This document shows, piece after piece, positions 1-7,810 of a stretch of 64,000 nt of DNA. The stretch is taken from contig NZ_AP023360.1 in NCBI RefSeq assembly GCF_018326265.1, forward strand, positions 3,649,501 to 3,713,500. The letters are read 5' to 3'. The notes under the pieces were generated by a model. The model searched no databases. It saw nothing but the letters and a program-made list of their open reading frames with translations, and was not told where the DNA came from. Each line of letters begins with the position of its first letter. The stretch's first letter is position 1. The position numbers and the translations under genes were made by a program. The stretch comes from Catellatospora sp. IY07-71. GTDB taxonomy: Bacteria; Actinomycetota; Actinomycetes; Mycobacteriales; Micromonosporaceae.

Positions 1-16
1 GCCGACCGCCGCCGCC

Positions 17-1318
17 ATGACCGAGCTGGTGTGGCGGCGCTCCGGTGACGGCGACACCGGAATGCACGACGGCACGCTGCTGCTCGCCGACGCGGTCGTG
101 CCCGACGACCTCGTGATACGCCGGGCCGGCCGGCCCGGCGAGCCGCGCGTGGTGCTGCTCACCGGCGCCACCGGCTTCGTCGGCGCCCGCCTGGCCTACG
201 AGCTGCTCAGCGGCACGGACCTGGAGGTCGTCTGCCTGTGCCGCGCGGTCGACGACGCCGACGCGCTCGCGCGGGTCACGGCGGCGCTGAGCGGGCAGGG
301 GCTGTGGGAGCCGGGATTCGCGCAGCGGCTGTCGGCGTACGCCGGAGACCTGGCCCGTCCCCGGCTCGGCCTGCCGGACCAGGTGTGGGATCACCTGGCC
401 GAGACCTGCGACACCGTGCTCCACAACGGAGCCATGGTCAACTTCCTCTACGACTACCGCGCGCACCGGGCCGCCAACGTGCTGGGCACGGGGGAGCTGC
501 TGCGACTGGCGATGACCGGCCGGACGAAGCCGATCCACCACATCTCGACGCTGGGCGCGCTGGAGGCCGAGGCCGCCCTGCACACCAGTCCGCTGCCGGA
601 GGACGTCGACGTGCTGGCCGTGCAGCCGCCGATCGGCGGCTACAGCCGGTCCAAGCTGGTCGCCGAGCAGCTGCTGGCGCAGGCGCGCCGCCGCGGCGCG
701 GCGGTGACCGTCTACCGGCTCGGCGAGATCATGCCGGCCGCCGACAACGGCTGGCCGAACCGGCGGGCGCTGACGCACCTGCTGCTGTCGGCGTTCCACC
801 GGCTGAAGATGAGCCCGGCGGTGCCGATGAGCTCGGACTACACGCCGGTGGACTACGCGGCGCGGCGCGTCGTCGCGGGGCTGCGGGATCCGCGGGCGGC
901 CGGCGGCACGCTGCACGTCTTCCATCCCGAGAGCGTCAGCTACACCGAGCTGCCCGCCCGTGGCGTGGCGACGTGGTCGACGGTCGACTGCCGGACCTTC
1001 GTGGCTGGCCTGCGCGAGGCGGCCGGTGACACGTCCGACTGGGAACTGAGCACGCTGCTGGCGCTGCTGCGGCTGCCCGACGGCGCCGACGAGGCGACCC
1101 TGGCCCGCCGCCTCGGTGGCCTGCTCACGGACAACCCGGTGCTGTTCGGCAAGGACGCCTGCCAGGCGCTGGCGCGGCGCTGGGCACTGTCCGACGAGTC
1201 GCTGCACGGCTCGATGGCCGCGTACCACCGGTGGCTGGGCGGGCCGGGGGCGCTGCCCGCACCGCGGGATCCGGTGCCGCCGGGTGACGCCGTGCGGCTG
1301 CGCCCGGCAGCTTATTGA
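17..1318 (+). CDS. Thioester reductase (R) domain, 5'-partial NRPS or acyl-ligase protein
   Basis: NAD(P)H-dependent Rossmann-fold domain of the kind that releases a carrier-protein thioester as an aldehyde or alcohol. Counting from the ATG at 17, the nucleotide-binding motif TGATGFVG lies at about residues 49-56, followed by the extended-SDR catalytic set: Ser near 177 (HHIST), Tyr209 and Lys213 (YSRSK). The frame stays open to base 2 without a stop. The stretch before the glycine motif (LLLADAVVPDDL) resembles the linker that joins a carrier protein to an R domain, so this is probably the C-terminal end of a larger protein whose A and carrier domains lie left of the window; the ATG would then be internal. 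It ends 34 bases before the aldo/keto reductase, in the same operon as the encapsulin-like gene. Family call is firm; substrate unknown. Confidence 0.85.
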   Translation: MTELVWRRSGDGDTGMHDGTLLLADAVVPDDLVIRRAGRPGEPRVVLLTGATGFVGARLAYELLSGTDLEVVCLCRAVDDADALARVTAALSGQGLWEPGFAQRLSAYAGDLARPRLGLPDQVWDHLAETCDTVLHNGAMVNFLYDYRAHRAANVLGTGELLRLAMTGRTKPIHHISTLGALEAEAALHTSPLPEDVDVLAVQPPIGGYSRSKLVAEQLLAQARRRGAAVTVYRLGEIMPAADNGWPNRRALTHLLLSAFHRLKMSPAVPMSSDYTPVDYAARRVVAGLRDPRAAGGTLHVFHPESVSYTELPARGVATWSTVDCRTFVAGLREAAGDTSDWELSTLLALLRLPDGADEATLARRLGGLLTDNPVLFGKDACQALARRWALSDESLHGSMAAYHRWLGGPGALPAPRDPVPPGDAVRLRPAAY

Positions 1319-1352
1319 TCGTCTTGATCGAGGTCGCAGGAGAGGGAGACGA

Positions 1353-2336
1353 GTGGAATACCGCACGATGGGCCGACTCGGCTGGCAGGTCAGCGAGGTC
1401 GGCTACGGCATGTGGGGCATCGGCGGCGGGCCCGGCGGCTTCACCGGCTGGGACTACGACGCCGCGCCGGGCTGCCTCGACGAGGCGGTCGAGCTGGGCT
1501 GCAACTTCTTCGACACGGCCTGGGTGTACGGGCGGGGGGTCAGCGAGCAGCTGCTCGGCGCGCTGCTGCGCCGCCACCCGGACCGGCGGCTGTACGTCGC
1601 CACCAAGATCCCGCCGCGCAACCGGGAGTGGCCGCCCGGCCCGCACGACACCCTCGACGATGTCTTCCCCGCCGCGCACATCCGCGAGTACACCGAGCAC
1701 AGCCTCAAGAACCTGGGCGTGGACCGGATCGACCTGATGCAGTTCCACGTCTGGGAGGACCGCTGGGCCGCCGACGAGCGCTGGCAGGAGGCGATCGCCG
1801 AGCTCAAGAGCGACGGGCTGATCGACGGCGTGGGCATCAGCGTCAACCGGTGGGAGCCGGCCAACTGCCTGCGGGCGCTGGATACCGGGCTGATCGACGT
1901 CATCCAGGTCATCTACAACATCTTCGACCAGGCGCCCGAGGACGAGCTGTTCGCCCGCGCGCAGGCCGACGGCATCGGCATCATCGCGCGGGTCCCGTTC
2001 GACGAGGGCGGCCTGACCGGCACGCTCACCGCCGACACGGTGTGGCCCGAGGGCGACTGGCGCGGCACCTACTTCGGCCCGGAGAACCTCGGCCCGACGG
2101 TGGCACGGGCCGAGCGGCTCAAAGAGCTGCTCCCGGAGGGCATGACCCTGCCTGAGCTGTCGCTGCGGTTCATCCTGGCGCATCCGGCCGTCAGCACGGT
2201 GATCCCGGGCATGCGGCGCTCCGCGCACGTCCGCGCCAACCTGGGCGTCAGCGACGCCCGGCCGCTGCCCGCCGGGCTCGTCGAGACCCTGCGCGCGCAC
2301 CGCTGGGACCGCACCCCGACCGCGTGGTCGCAGTGA
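1353..2336 (+). CDS. Aldo/keto reductase
   Basis: NADPH-dependent (beta/alpha)8-barrel oxidoreductase of 327 residues, normal for the family. The catalytic tetrad is visible: Asp54 and Tyr59 in NFFDTAWVYG, Lys85 in VATKIP, and His132 in LMQFHVW. The C-terminal cofactor part includes STVIPGMRR near the end. I place the start at the GTG at 1353, behind the purine-rich AGGAGAGGGAGA; longer readings in this frame start inside the upstream gene and have no ribosome site. The stop overlaps the start of the sulfotransferase-like gene. Next to a thioester reductase, a plausible job is reducing a released aldehyde or another carbonyl of the cluster product (inference). No C-terminal extension resembling a classical encapsulin cargo peptide is visible. 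Confidence 0.92.
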   Translation: MEYRTMGRLGWQVSEVGYGMWGIGGGPGGFTGWDYDAAPGCLDEAVELGCNFFDTAWVYGRGVSEQLLGALLRRHPDRRLYVATKIPPRNREWPPGPHDTLDDVFPAAHIREYTEHSLKNLGVDRIDLMQFHVWEDRWAADERWQEAIAELKSDGLIDGVGISVNRWEPANCLRALDTGLIDVIQVIYNIFDQAPEDELFARAQADGIGIIARVPFDEGGLTGTLTADTVWPEGDWRGTYFGPENLGPTVARAERLKELLPEGMTLPELSLRFILAHPAVSTVIPGMRRSAHVRANLGVSDARPLPAGLVETLRAHRWDRTPTAWSQ

Positions 2337-3055
2337 CCGTCATCGCGATGTGGGCCCACCCGCGGGCCGTGTCCACCGCGTTCCTGCGCATGATGCTCGA
2401 ACGCGGTGACGTCACCGTGGTGCACGAGCCGCTGGTCACCCTCGCCGACTGGCACGAGCTGACGATGCCGGCGCTCGACGGCGCCGGCACGGTCACCCTG
2501 CACGACGCCGGCGCCGTGCTGGCCCACCTGGCCGCGCTGGGCCGGGACCGTACGGTCTTCTTCAAGGACACCCTGGAGTATCGCCACCAGCACCTCTTCG
2601 ACCACCCGGAGCAGGTGGCCGACATGGTGCACACGTTCATCGTGCGCGACCCGGCCAAGGCGATCGCCTCGCACTACGCGATGAAACCGACGGTCACCTG
2701 CCCGGAGATCGGCTTCGAGCACCAGTGGGACCTGTTCGAGCTGGCGCGGCGGGTCACCGGGCGCACGCCGCTGGTGATCCGGTCCGAGGAGCTGACCAGC
2801 GACCCGGCCGGGGCGGTCGGCCGCTACTGCGCGCGGGTCGGGCTGCCGTTCCTGCCGCACGCGCTGCGCTGGCGCCCCGAGGACCGGCCCGAATGGCACC
2901 GGACCCGGCAGTGGCACGTGGACGCCAGCGCCAGCTCCGGGTTCGCCCCGATCGCGCGCAGCTACGACGCCACCGTCGACAACGACCCGCGGCTGCGCGC
3001 CTTCCACGATCACCACCTGCCCTTCTACCAGCGCCTGATCGCGCACGCCAGTTAA
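2324..3055 (+). CDS. Sulfotransferase-family protein
   Basis: P-loop protein of about 240 residues resembling PAPS-dependent sulfotransferases. The N-terminal WAHPRAVSTAF (residues 10-20) corresponds to the 5'-phosphosulfate loop, and TFIVRDPAKAIASHY (about 104-118) matches the 3'-phosphate-binding strand and helix with its Arg and Ser. It would transfer a sulfuryl group to a hydroxyl or amine of a small molecule; the actual substrate cannot be read. The start is ambiguous: GTG at 2324, GTG at 2333 (giving a 4-base GTGA overlap with the upstream stop) or ATG at 2348. The 2333 start fits the overlap style of this operon. Ten bases separate it from the encapsulin-like gene. Some members of this superfamily have lost sulfotransferase activity, so the function is tentative. 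Confidence 0.78.
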   Translation: MVAVTVIAMWAHPRAVSTAFLRMMLERGDVTVVHEPLVTLADWHELTMPALDGAGTVTLHDAGAVLAHLAALGRDRTVFFKDTLEYRHQHLFDHPEQVADMVHTFIVRDPAKAIASHYAMKPTVTCPEIGFEHQWDLFELARRVTGRTPLVIRSEELTSDPAGAVGRYCARVGLPFLPHALRWRPEDRPEWHRTRQWHVDASASSGFAPIARSYDATVDNDPRLRAFHDHHLPFYQRLIAHAS

Positions 3056-3065
3056 GGAGCATCCG

Positions 3066-3935
3066 ATGTCGACGACAGCTGTGGCCACCGCCCTGTCGCC
3101 CGGTGAGGCGTTCGCGCGCGCGTACGCCGCCGACGGTGAGAAGGCCGAGGTCCACTTCGACTTCACCGTCACCGACGCGTTCCAGCCGACCAAGGACCGC
3201 CCCCGCGTCACCGTGCGCAACCTGCTGAAGAAGCGGGCCGCCGACGGCGACGAGGTCCGGTTCTGGAGCGAGAGCCGCCCGCCGGCCGAGGAGGCGCAGA
3301 CGGTGACGGAGTCCGGGCTGCGGCGCGAGGCGGCGTTCCGGTTCGGCATGTCCACCGCGCGGGTGCACCCGATCCAGGCCTGGGTGCAGATCCCGGCCGA
3401 GCTGACCGACGACCTGGACGCGCTCGCCGTGTTCGTGGACTTCCGGCTGCTGGTGCGGCTGGCCACGGCGGAGAACCAGGCGCTGACCATCGGCGAGCAC
3501 GGCCTGCTGCGGCACCCGGGCATCGCCACCCTGCCGTACCACGGCGACTACGTGGCCGGGGTGATGGCGGCCTGCAACGAGATCGAGCAGACCGGCGCCA
3601 CCGCCCACGCGATGATCATCAACCCGCACGACTACTACTTCCACCTGGTCGGCAAGGGCAGCCTGCTCGACGACCTGGCCCGCAACGGCACGCTGATCAG
3701 CCGCACCCGCATGGTCGACCCCGGCTGCGCGCTGGTCGGCGACTTCGCGATGGCGGCGCGCCTGCTCGACGGCGGCCGGTCGGTCATCAGGATCGCCGAG
3801 CCGCCGCCGGGCACCTTCGCCCAGCCCGGCCTCGCGGTCTGCGCCGAGATCCACGAGGGCGTCGCGGTGCACCTGCCGACGCACTTCTTCCACGTACGCC
3901 CAGCCGCCATCCCGGCGCAGCGAGGCGGGCGGTGA
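3066..3935 (+). CDS. Family 3 encapsulin-like shell protein (HK97 fold)
   Basis: I read this 289-residue protein as a nanocompartment shell subunit with the HK97 phage capsid fold. Domain order fits: an N-arm and E-loop region (about 30-100), a long spine helix (about 112-142, LTDDLDALAVFVDFRLLVRLATAENQ is its core), then the A-domain. Capsid-type signatures follow in the right order: INPHDYYFHL (185-194, compare 'LNPADWALIEL' of HK97), LVGDFAMAARLLD (223-235, compare 'LVGAFSMAAQIFD'), and a final EIHEGVAVHLPTHFFHV (261-277, compare 'AEERLAFAVYRPEAFV'). No other phage gene (portal, protease, terminase, tail) is present. Neighbours are biosynthetic: thioester reductase, aldo/keto reductase, sulfotransferase-like gene, exporter. 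That setting matches what is described for Family 3 encapsulins of actinobacterial and myxobacterial natural-product clusters. ATG start with AAGGAGC seven bases upstream. It would self-assemble in the cytoplasm; cargo is unknown. Confidence 0.82.
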   Translation: MSTTAVATALSPGEAFARAYAADGEKAEVHFDFTVTDAFQPTKDRPRVTVRNLLKKRAADGDEVRFWSESRPPAEEAQTVTESGLRREAAFRFGMSTARVHPIQAWVQIPAELTDDLDALAVFVDFRLLVRLATAENQALTIGEHGLLRHPGIATLPYHGDYVAGVMAACNEIEQTGATAHAMIINPHDYYFHLVGKGSLLDDLARNGTLISRTRMVDPGCALVGDFAMAARLLDGGRSVIRIAEPPPGTFAQPGLAVCAEIHEGVAVHLPTHFFHVRPAAIPAQRGGR

Positions 3936-5089
3936 GCCGCCTGGCCTTCTACCGGCCGTTCGTGCCCCTGTTCGGCGGCATCTTCTGCTGCCTGCTCGGG
4001 GTCGGCGCGTCGCTGGCCGTGCTGCCGTTCTACGTGCTGGGCGAACTCGGCCTCGGCGACGTCATGGTCGGAGTCGTGGTCGCCGCGATCGCGGCCTCGG
4101 CCGTGCTCACCCGGCCCTTCGCGGGCCGGATCGCCGACCGGCGCGGCTACAAGCTGGTCATGCTCGCCGGGGCCGTGACGTGCGCGCTCGCCGGGCTCGC
4201 CTACCTCGTCGCCGCCGACCCCGTCACGCTGATCGCCGTGCGGGTGCTGCACGGCGCGGGGGAGGGCATGGTCTACACCGCCGGGGCGGCCTGGCTGGTG
4301 CTGCTGTGCCCGCCCGAGCGCCGGGGCCGGGTCGTCGGCCTGTACGGCATCCACATGTGGGCGGGCATCACCCTCGGCGCGCTGTTCGGCACCCTGATCA
4401 TGAAGTGGTCGGGCGGCTACCCGATGGTGTGGGTGTTCTGCGCCGTCACGTCGGTCCTCGGGCTGCTGCTGGTGCTCGCCAAGCCGCGACCCGAACAGCC
4501 CACCTCGGCGGCGCGCCCGGCGCTGCTACCCGGCGCCGCGCTCGCGCCCGGCACGGCGCTCGCGCTGGCCGCGCTCGGTTACGCGGCGCTGTCCGCCTTC
4601 GTCGTGCTGCACCTGGACGCCCGATCCATCGGCAACGGCATCGCCGCGTTCAACGCGTTCGGCGTGACCTACGTCGGCGTACGGCTGTTCCTCGGCGGCC
4701 TGCCCGACCGGCTCGGCGCGGGCCGGGTCGCACTGTGGTCCGTCGTCGTGGAAGCCGCCGGGCTGCTGATCGTCGCCGTCGCGCCGAACCTCGCCGTGGC
4801 CGTCGTCGGCGGCCTCGTCATCGGAGCCGGGCTGTCGCTGCTGTTCCCGTCGCTGGCCTTGCTCGTGATCAACCGCACCCCGCCGGCGCAGCAGGGCGGA
4901 GCGCTGGGCGCGTTCACCTCGTTCTGGGACATCGGGCTGGTGGCGGGCGGGCCGCTGGCCGGGCTGATCGCGGGCCTGTGGGGCTATCCGGCGATCTACT
5001 TCGTGATGGCCGCCTGCGCGGCGGGCTCGGCGGCGCTGACGCTGAGCACCTCGCGGCAGCGCGGCCCGGTGGCGCTCTCCCCGTCCTGA
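3932..5089 (+). CDS. MFS transporter, probable product exporter
   Basis: Major facilitator superfamily permease of 385 residues with about twelve hydrophobic segments. The loop-2/3 signature is present as TRPFAGRIADRRGYK (about 63-77), and a second-half counterpart is VRLFLGGLPDRLGAG. The GTG start at 3932 overlaps the encapsulin-like stop by four bases (GTGA), implying translational coupling. As last gene of a biosynthetic operon it most likely exports the product or gives self-resistance (inference). A strong hairpin follows the stop. Confidence 0.9.
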   Translation: MSRLAFYRPFVPLFGGIFCCLLGVGASLAVLPFYVLGELGLGDVMVGVVVAAIAASAVLTRPFAGRIADRRGYKLVMLAGAVTCALAGLAYLVAADPVTLIAVRVLHGAGEGMVYTAGAAWLVLLCPPERRGRVVGLYGIHMWAGITLGALFGTLIMKWSGGYPMVWVFCAVTSVLGLLLVLAKPRPEQPTSAARPALLPGAALAPGTALALAALGYAALSAFVVLHLDARSIGNGIAAFNAFGVTYVGVRLFLGGLPDRLGAGRVALWSVVVEAAGLLIVAVAPNLAVAVVGGLVIGAGLSLLFPSLALLVINRTPPAQQGGALGAFTSFWDIGLVAGGPLAGLIAGLWGYPAIYFVMAACAAGSAALTLSTSRQRGPVALSPS

Positions 5090-5100
5090 CCGGCACTCGA

Positions 5101-5142
5101 CGCGGCGACGGCCGGTGCTCCCGCGCACCGGCCGCCGCCGCG
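5101..5142 (+). terminator. Hairpin terminator of the encapsulin-exporter operon
   Basis: Inverted repeat just behind the MFS stop: arms 5101-5118 and 5125-5142 pair over 18 bases with one mismatch around the 6-base loop TCCCGC. No U-run follows, as is common in high-GC actinobacteria. It marks the right end of the operon. Confidence 0.65.
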
Positions 5143-5270
5143 TGCCCTCATCTGCCCAGCGGTACGCTGCGCAGCTGCGCGGGAGCGGCGGCGGTCCTCG
5201 ACTCCGCGGCCCGGCCGGCACAACCGCGCGGCGGGGTGCTCCGGTCAGCAGTACGACGAGAGGGGTCGTT

Positions 5271-5771
5271 TTGCGGGCCGACGACGAACGCGCGTTCACC
5301 GAGTACGCGCAGGGGCGGGTGCTGGAGCTGCGCCGCACGGCATACCGGCTGTGCGGCGACTGGGACCAGGCGCACGACCTCACCCAGACCGCCCTGATCC
5401 GGCTGTACCGGCACTGGCCGAAGGTCGCCCGGGCCGACTCGCCCGACGCGTACACGCGCCGGATCCTGGTCAACGCCTTCCTCGACCAGCGGCAGACCTG
5501 GTGGTCCCGCAAGGTCAGCTCGGTCCCCGAACCACCGGACGTGCCCGCACCGGCCGACGGGCTCGTCGACCGGCTCGACCTGATGGCCGCGCTGGCCAGG
5601 CTCGCCCCCGGCCAGCGCGCCGTGATCGTGCTGCGCTACTGGGAGGGCCTCGACGTGGCCGAGACCGCGCGGGCGCTCGGCTGCTCGCCCGGCACGGTCA
5701 AGAGCCAGACGTCGTACGCCATCGCCGCGCTGCGGCGGCTGCTGCCGAACTACATCGGAGGCCGGGCATGA
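5271..5771 (+). CDS. SigE-family RNA polymerase sigma factor
   Basis: ECF-type sigma-70 of 166 residues. Region 2 spans about residues 8-60 (AYRLCGDWDQAHDLTQTAL, with the -10-recognition helix RLYRHWPKV), and region 4 lies at about 105-160, with the helix-turn-helix VAETARALGCSPGTVKSQ. I choose the TTG at 5271 because GAGAGGGG lies about six bases upstream and the product starts at the usual SigE-family N-terminus; a longer reading starting further upstream has no ribosome site and adds non-homologous sequence. The stop overlaps the ATG of the next gene (ATGA), a typical arrangement of a sigma factor with a membrane partner. Confidence 0.9.
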   Translation: MRADDERAFTEYAQGRVLELRRTAYRLCGDWDQAHDLTQTALIRLYRHWPKVARADSPDAYTRRILVNAFLDQRQTWWSRKVSSVPEPPDVPAPADGLVDRLDLMAALARLAPGQRAVIVLRYWEGLDVAETARALGCSPGTVKSQTSYAIAALRRLLPNYIGGRA

Positions 5772-7138
5772 CCGAGCAGCAGATCGCGGCCCTGCTGGCC
5801 GCCGCACCGCAGGAGCCGGAGCCGCCGCTGCGGCCCGGCCTGCTGGAGGACCTGATCCCGGCCGCCCGGCGCGACCTGCGCCGCCGCCGGGTGACCACCG
5901 TGCTGTGCGCGGTGGCCGCACTGCTGGTCGGCGCGGGCGTGGTGCTGCTGCCGTCCGCCGCGCGGCAGGCCACCCCGGCGCAGCGCCCGCCCGGTACGGC
6001 CACCCTGCCCGACCGGCTCGCCGGCTACTCGCCGCTGACCGGGTCGATCGCCGACTCGCCGCCCGGCCGGGCGATCATGCTGTACGGCTACGGCAACAGC
6101 GAGACGATCCGCACCTACCAGTCGCTCGTGCTGGGCGCCGACGGCGACGCCTACCGGCAGGTCGACGCGAGGCCCGACCGCTCCGGGGCGTGGCTGCTCG
6201 CCCCGGACGGGAGTTTCGCCGTGCTGTCCGCGCCCGACCGGGGCGTGACCGAGATGCAGGTGGTCGACCTGGCTACCGGGCGGACCCGGGGCGTGCCGCT
6301 GCCCCGGGCGGGCGGCGCCCTCCCGCTGGCGCTCTCGCCGGACGGCAGCGTGCTGGCGTACTCGTTCGTCGACATCGGGCCGATCGCCGACGACCTGGCC
6401 ATGGACGTCGGCAACGCGATCGAGCACCGCGGCTCCGCGCACAGCGAGCTGGTGCTGCTCGACCTGCGTACCGGGCAGGCCGTGACGACCGGGATCGGGC
6501 CGGTGGCGGCGGCCGCGTTCGCGCCGGACGGCGGGCGCCTGGCCGTCCAGTCGGGGCTGGAGACCTGGCTGGTGGGCCGGGACGGCCGCCGTCTGGAGCA
6601 GCTGATGGTGCCGCGGGGCTACGGCCTCACCCTGCGCAACGCGTGGTCGCCGTCCGGGCGGCTGCTGGCCGTGGTGCCGTGGGCGGCCGAGGTCTGGGAG
6701 AGCGACCGCGCGTACACCCTGGACTGGGCGAAGTCGGGCGCGGTGCGCACGGTCAGCCTCGCTCAGCCGTCGGCGCTGCGGGAGGGCGCGGCCGAGGTGG
6801 AGACGTTCCTGGGCTGGCTGTCCGACGACGCGATGCTGGGGGTCTCCTGGGATTACGCCTGGGACACCGGTGCGCTGTGGTCGGTGCCCGTCGACGGCGC
6901 GGCCAAGGTGGCACTCAGCCGGTTCGACGACGCCTACCGGTGCGAGCTGGGCATGCAGCGCTGCGTGCCGTGGGAGATCTCGGTCGCCGGCGGGCTGCTC
7001 CCGGAACTGACGGTGCGCCCGGCCGGGTCGCCCGATCGCGGCCTGTGGCCCGCCTGGGCACGGCTGACCGCGTCCGTGCTCCTCGCGCTCGCCGTCTTCG
7101 GCGGCTGGCGGCTGCTACGGCGCCTCCGGCACCGCTGA
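5768..7138 (+). CDS. Membrane protein with beta-propeller-like ectodomain, partner of the sigma factor
   Basis: 456 residues. A short cytoplasmic N-terminus (about 1-40) is followed by a transmembrane helix (TTVLCAVAALLVGAGVVLL, about 43-61), a large external part with repeated blade-like stretches (LLAPDGSFAVLS, LALSPDGSVLAYS, AAFAPDGGRLAVQS), and a C-terminal transmembrane helix (ASVLLALAVFGGWRLLRR). Pairing with a SigE-like sigma suggests an anti-sigma or sensing role, but no zinc-binding HxxxCxxC motif is visible, so this is inference from position. The ATG at 5768 overlaps the sigma stop by four bases. Confidence 0.78.
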   Translation: MTEQQIAALLAAAPQEPEPPLRPGLLEDLIPAARRDLRRRRVTTVLCAVAALLVGAGVVLLPSAARQATPAQRPPGTATLPDRLAGYSPLTGSIADSPPGRAIMLYGYGNSETIRTYQSLVLGADGDAYRQVDARPDRSGAWLLAPDGSFAVLSAPDRGVTEMQVVDLATGRTRGVPLPRAGGALPLALSPDGSVLAYSFVDIGPIADDLAMDVGNAIEHRGSAHSELVLLDLRTGQAVTTGIGPVAAAAFAPDGGRLAVQSGLETWLVGRDGRRLEQLMVPRGYGLTLRNAWSPSGRLLAVVPWAAEVWESDRAYTLDWAKSGAVRTVSLAQPSALREGAAEVETFLGWLSDDAMLGVSWDYAWDTGALWSVPVDGAAKVALSRFDDAYRCELGMQRCVPWEISVAGGLLPELTVRPAGSPDRGLWPAWARLTASVLLALAVFGGWRLLRRLRHR

Positions 7139-7154
7139 CCCCCGCCGACCGGCG

Positions 7155-7219
7155 AAGATCGCTGTCTCGTGTCGAAATACGAGCTCAGGCCATGGTTTCC
7201 GACACGAGACAGCGATCTT
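7155..7219. repeat. Long stem-loop at a convergent junction (copy 1 of a repeat family)
   Basis: Perfect 20-base inverted repeat (arms 7155-7174 and 7200-7219, AAGATCGCTGTCTCGTGTCG and its complement) with a 25-base loop. It lies between the sigma-partner stop (7138) and the MarR stop (7273), which face each other, so it could act as a bidirectional terminator. A closely related stem-loop occurs at 60592-60651, also between convergent genes; both share GATCGC near the arm ends and GTGTCG next to the loop. Confidence 0.75.
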
Positions 7220-7272
7220 GGGCCGGGCATCGCGCGACGGGGCCGCGCGCCGCGGAGACGGCGCGCGGCGGG

Positions 7273-7743
7273 TCACAGGTCGGTGGCGGCGGTGCGGACG
7301 GCTTCGACGGCGCGGTGCAGGAAGCCCGCGATGGCCTGGAGTTCGTCCTCGGTGCAGCCGCCGAGCAGCTCGTCCATGGCGGCGTTCGCGACGGTGAACA
7401 GGCCCGCGATCTCGCGGGCCCGATCGGGCGGCACCCGTAGCACCACGCTGCGCCGGTCGGCCGGGTCGCGCTCGCGCACCAGCCAGCCGCCGCGTTCCAG
7501 GCGGTCCAGGATGCCGGTCATGGTGGCCGGGTGCAGGCCCGCCTGCCGGGCCAGCGCGCCGGGGCTGAGCGGGCCGTGCCTGCCGACCAGGTCGAGGCAG
7601 TCGAGGTCCACCTCGCGCAGTCCCAGCCTGGCGCCCACGTGCCGGTTGAGCATGCCCAGCTGCACGCGCAGATCCCGCAGGTCGCCCTTGATGACGTGGC
7701 CGGTCTGCCGCCGCCGGTGCGCGGAAGATGTTACGGGTTCCAT
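7273..7743 (-). CDS. MarR-family transcriptional regulator
   Basis: 156-residue dimeric winged-helix repressor. Helix-turn-helix at about residues 58-82 (SPGALARQAGLHPATMTGIL) and a wing with the classic RERDPADRRSVVLRV (about 90-104). ATG start with GGAG about nine bases upstream. It is transcribed divergently from the NAD-binding reductase gene. The shared 67-base intergenic region contains a TATAAT hexamer on this strand and a small palindrome, so the protein probably represses both itself and the reductase. The ligand is unknown. Confidence 0.92.
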   Translation of the reverse strand: MEPVTSSAHRRRQTGHVIKGDLRDLRVQLGMLNRHVGARLGLREVDLDCLDLVGRHGPLSPGALARQAGLHPATMTGILDRLERGGWLVRERDPADRRSVVLRVPPDRAREIAGLFTVANAAMDELLGGCTEDELQAIAGFLHRAVEAVRTAATDL

Positions 7744-7772
7744 ATTGTTTGAACTCCGAAGGAGATATTACG

Positions 7773-7782
7773 ATACTCGTAT
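7773..7782. promoter_or_regulatory. Candidate MarR operator with divergent promoters
   Basis: ATAC-TC-GTAT palindrome in an AT-rich island between the divergent marR-like and reductase genes. On the minus strand TATAAT (7781-7786) is a perfect -10 hexamer overlapping the palindrome. On the plus strand TTGAAC (7748-7753) and GATACT (7772-7777) are spaced 18 bases. A repressor bound here would cover both promoters. Confidence 0.5.
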
Positions 7783-7810
7783 TATATGAGCGACCCTGAG
7801 GGGGGCGAAC

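Noticed and set aside
3066-3935. Remnant of an integrated phage
   Set aside because: No portal, protease, terminase, tail or integrase genes nearby; the gene is intact and translationally coupled to an exporter in a biosynthetic operon.
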